Source: Chitinophagales bacterium (GTDB lineage: Bacteria > Bacteroidota > Bacteroidia > Chitinophagales > Saprospiraceae). From it: DNA of 41,518 nt. The position numbers and the translations under genes were made by a program. The notes beneath the pieces were generated by a model that saw nothing but the letters and a program-made list of their open reading frames with translations, ran no database searches and had not been told where the DNA came from. Numbering within the stretch: the first letter of the stretch is position 1; each line of letters opens with the position of its first letter. Positions 40,870 through 41,518 of this stretch are shown here, in pieces. The stretch covers positions 1 through 41,518 of the forward strand of contig JAAFJN010000041.1 of the NCBI GenBank assembly GCA_013298845.1. Direction: 5' to 3'.

Positions 40870-40926
40870 ATAATATTTAATTGAATAAGGTTAAAATACT
40901 CCTTAGAGCATGATACTTCGGAGTTT

Positions 40927-41007
40927 GATGTTCGACATTGAAAATATCAATACTTCGGTGTTCGGTGTTCGATGTTCTTTTGTTCGATGTTCCCTTGATC
41001 AATGTTC
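40927..41007. repeat. Paired-heptamer element 2, right array (inverted)
   Basis: GATGTTC (40927-40933), GGTGTTC twice (40957-40970), GATGTTC (40971-40977 and 40986-40992) and weaker copies to AATGTTC (41001-41007). These are the reverse complements of GAACACC and GAACATC on the left. The core between the arms (40870-40926 and to 40956) has small inverted repeats only. The whole 40736-41061 gap has no gene. Confidence 0.9.
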
Positions 41008-41061
41008 TCTTCTTCGCCTGACTATTTTACTTAAAAGACGACCTCTACACAACTATCATAC

Positions 41062-41518
41062 ATGCACTATCCTTTTTCTGAGTTAAAAGTAATCGAGTTG
41101 GCCTCGGTACTGGCTGGTCCGGCCGTTGGTATGTTTTTTTCTGAATTGGGCGCTCAGGTGCTTAAAATTGAAAACAGTACCACTGGCGGCGATATGACGC
41201 GGGGCTGGAAACTGCCTACTGAACCCAAAGACACCAACCATTCGGCGTATTTTTACAGCGTTAATTGGCACAAAAAGCACGTTTTTATGGATTTGTCTCA
41301 ACCAGAGGCGCAAAATACCCTCCACGAGTTGGTACAAACCGCCGACGTGGTGATTTCTAACTTTAAACCCTCCTCGGCGCGTAAAATGCGCGTGGATGCG
41401 GATACGTTGTGCGCGTTGAACCCGCGTTTGGTGTTTGGTCAAATCAATGCTTTTGCTGACCCCGAAGATGAATCGCCCGCCTTTGACCTGGTTTTACAGG
41501 CCGAAGCCGGTTTTTTAT
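41062..41518 (+). CDS. Family III CoA-transferase (CaiB/BaiF), partial
   Basis: The first ~152 codons of a family III CoA-transferase run off the right edge. The N-terminus LKVIELASVLAGPAVGMFFSELGAQVLKIENSTTGGDMTRGW is the family's opening Rossmann segment (VIELA...AGP...LxDxGAxVxKVE pattern). YFYSVNWHKKHVFMDLSQPEA and VVISNFKPSSARKM follow. The family moves CoA between carboxylates through an Asp residue; the expected position is just past or at the edge (FDLVLQAEAGF, Asp about 145). The substrate cannot be told. ATG 41062 lies 54 bases after the second heptamer element; no TAnnTTTG box is seen in that gap. Confidence 0.92.
   Translation, partial: MHYPFSELKVIELASVLAGPAVGMFFSELGAQVLKIENSTTGGDMTRGWKLPTEPKDTNHSAYFYSVNWHKKHVFMDLSQPEAQNTLHELVQTADVVISNFKPSSARKMRVDADTLCALNPRLVFGQINAFADPEDESPAFDLVLQAEAGFL

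Noticed and set aside
1..41518. tRNA, rRNA, insertion sequence, prophage or attachment sites
   Set aside because: Looked for in all gaps; no cloverleaf, transposase frame, target-site duplication or phage gene was recognised by eye. A tRNAscan/Infernal run would be decisive.

Overview
The window reads as a chromosomal segment of a Bacteroidota bacterium, most likely Saprospiria (a Haliscomenobacter- or Lewinella-like lineage; this is inference). Evidence: a type IX secretion C-terminal sorting tail at the left edge, two PorE-like TPR/beta-propeller proteins, a DUF5606 gene beside frr, a CarboxypepD_reg/TonB-type receptor, a YtxJ-type bacilliredoxin, and repeated Bacteroidota-type promoters (TAnnTTTG, sometimes with TTG about 17-19 bases upstream). 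Nearly all of it is densely packed, vertically inherited-looking core genome. There is no phage, insertion sequence, CRISPR array, rRNA or tRNA that I can see.

Layout. 1-2515: the tail of a T9SS-secreted protein with a strong terminator, a yggS-family PLP protein, and two lipoprotein-like genes of unknown function. 2516-8148: a 428-base intergenic region with a consensus promoter and a structured leader, a 1056-residue PorE-like protein ending in SPOR-like repeats, pnuC, and an EnvC-type amidase activator. 8187-11503: a small membrane protein, then a tight operon of a LolA-like exported protein, a signal-peptide-bearing YidD and two paralogous TPR/DUF5683-like membrane proteins. 11508-15034 (minus): a DUF4870-like membrane protein, and an ECF sigma factor followed by a transmembrane protein ending in a beta-barrel and an SH3-domain protein. 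15136-23954 (minus): a compact seven-gene run mreB-mreC-mreD-mrdA-tolC-like-porE-like-holA, joining cell-shape genes with envelope export and replication genes. 24144-25880 (minus): a SpoIIE/GAF phosphatase abutting a biotinyl carrier protein. 26047-27832: frr, a DUF5606 gene and a family 2 glycosyltransferase. 28080-32714 (minus): mutL, two tandem rhomboid proteases and selD. 32786-37459: a 42-residue membrane protein, an outer-membrane barrel, a TonB-type receptor and an AP2/degenerate-HNH protein. 37583-41518: a GH13-like enzyme, a 33-residue lipoprotein coupled to ytxJ, a Fur-family regulator, and the start of a family III CoA-transferase.

The least ordinary material is between genes. Two intergenic elements of about 260-270 bp (27829-28097 and 40752-41007) share no sequence but share a plan: tandem 7-bp words on one side and inverted 7-bp words on the other, facing across a core. 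In the first, the repeat supplies the stop codons of both convergent neighbours. A third array has 4.7 copies of a 23-bp unit (36828-36935) beside the AP2 gene. Upstream of the Fur-family gene a -7 promoter box sits in the loop of a 13-bp perfect hairpin whose two arms are each near-palindromes. These are the best candidates for undescribed biology here; the rest are mostly domain-architecture oddities.
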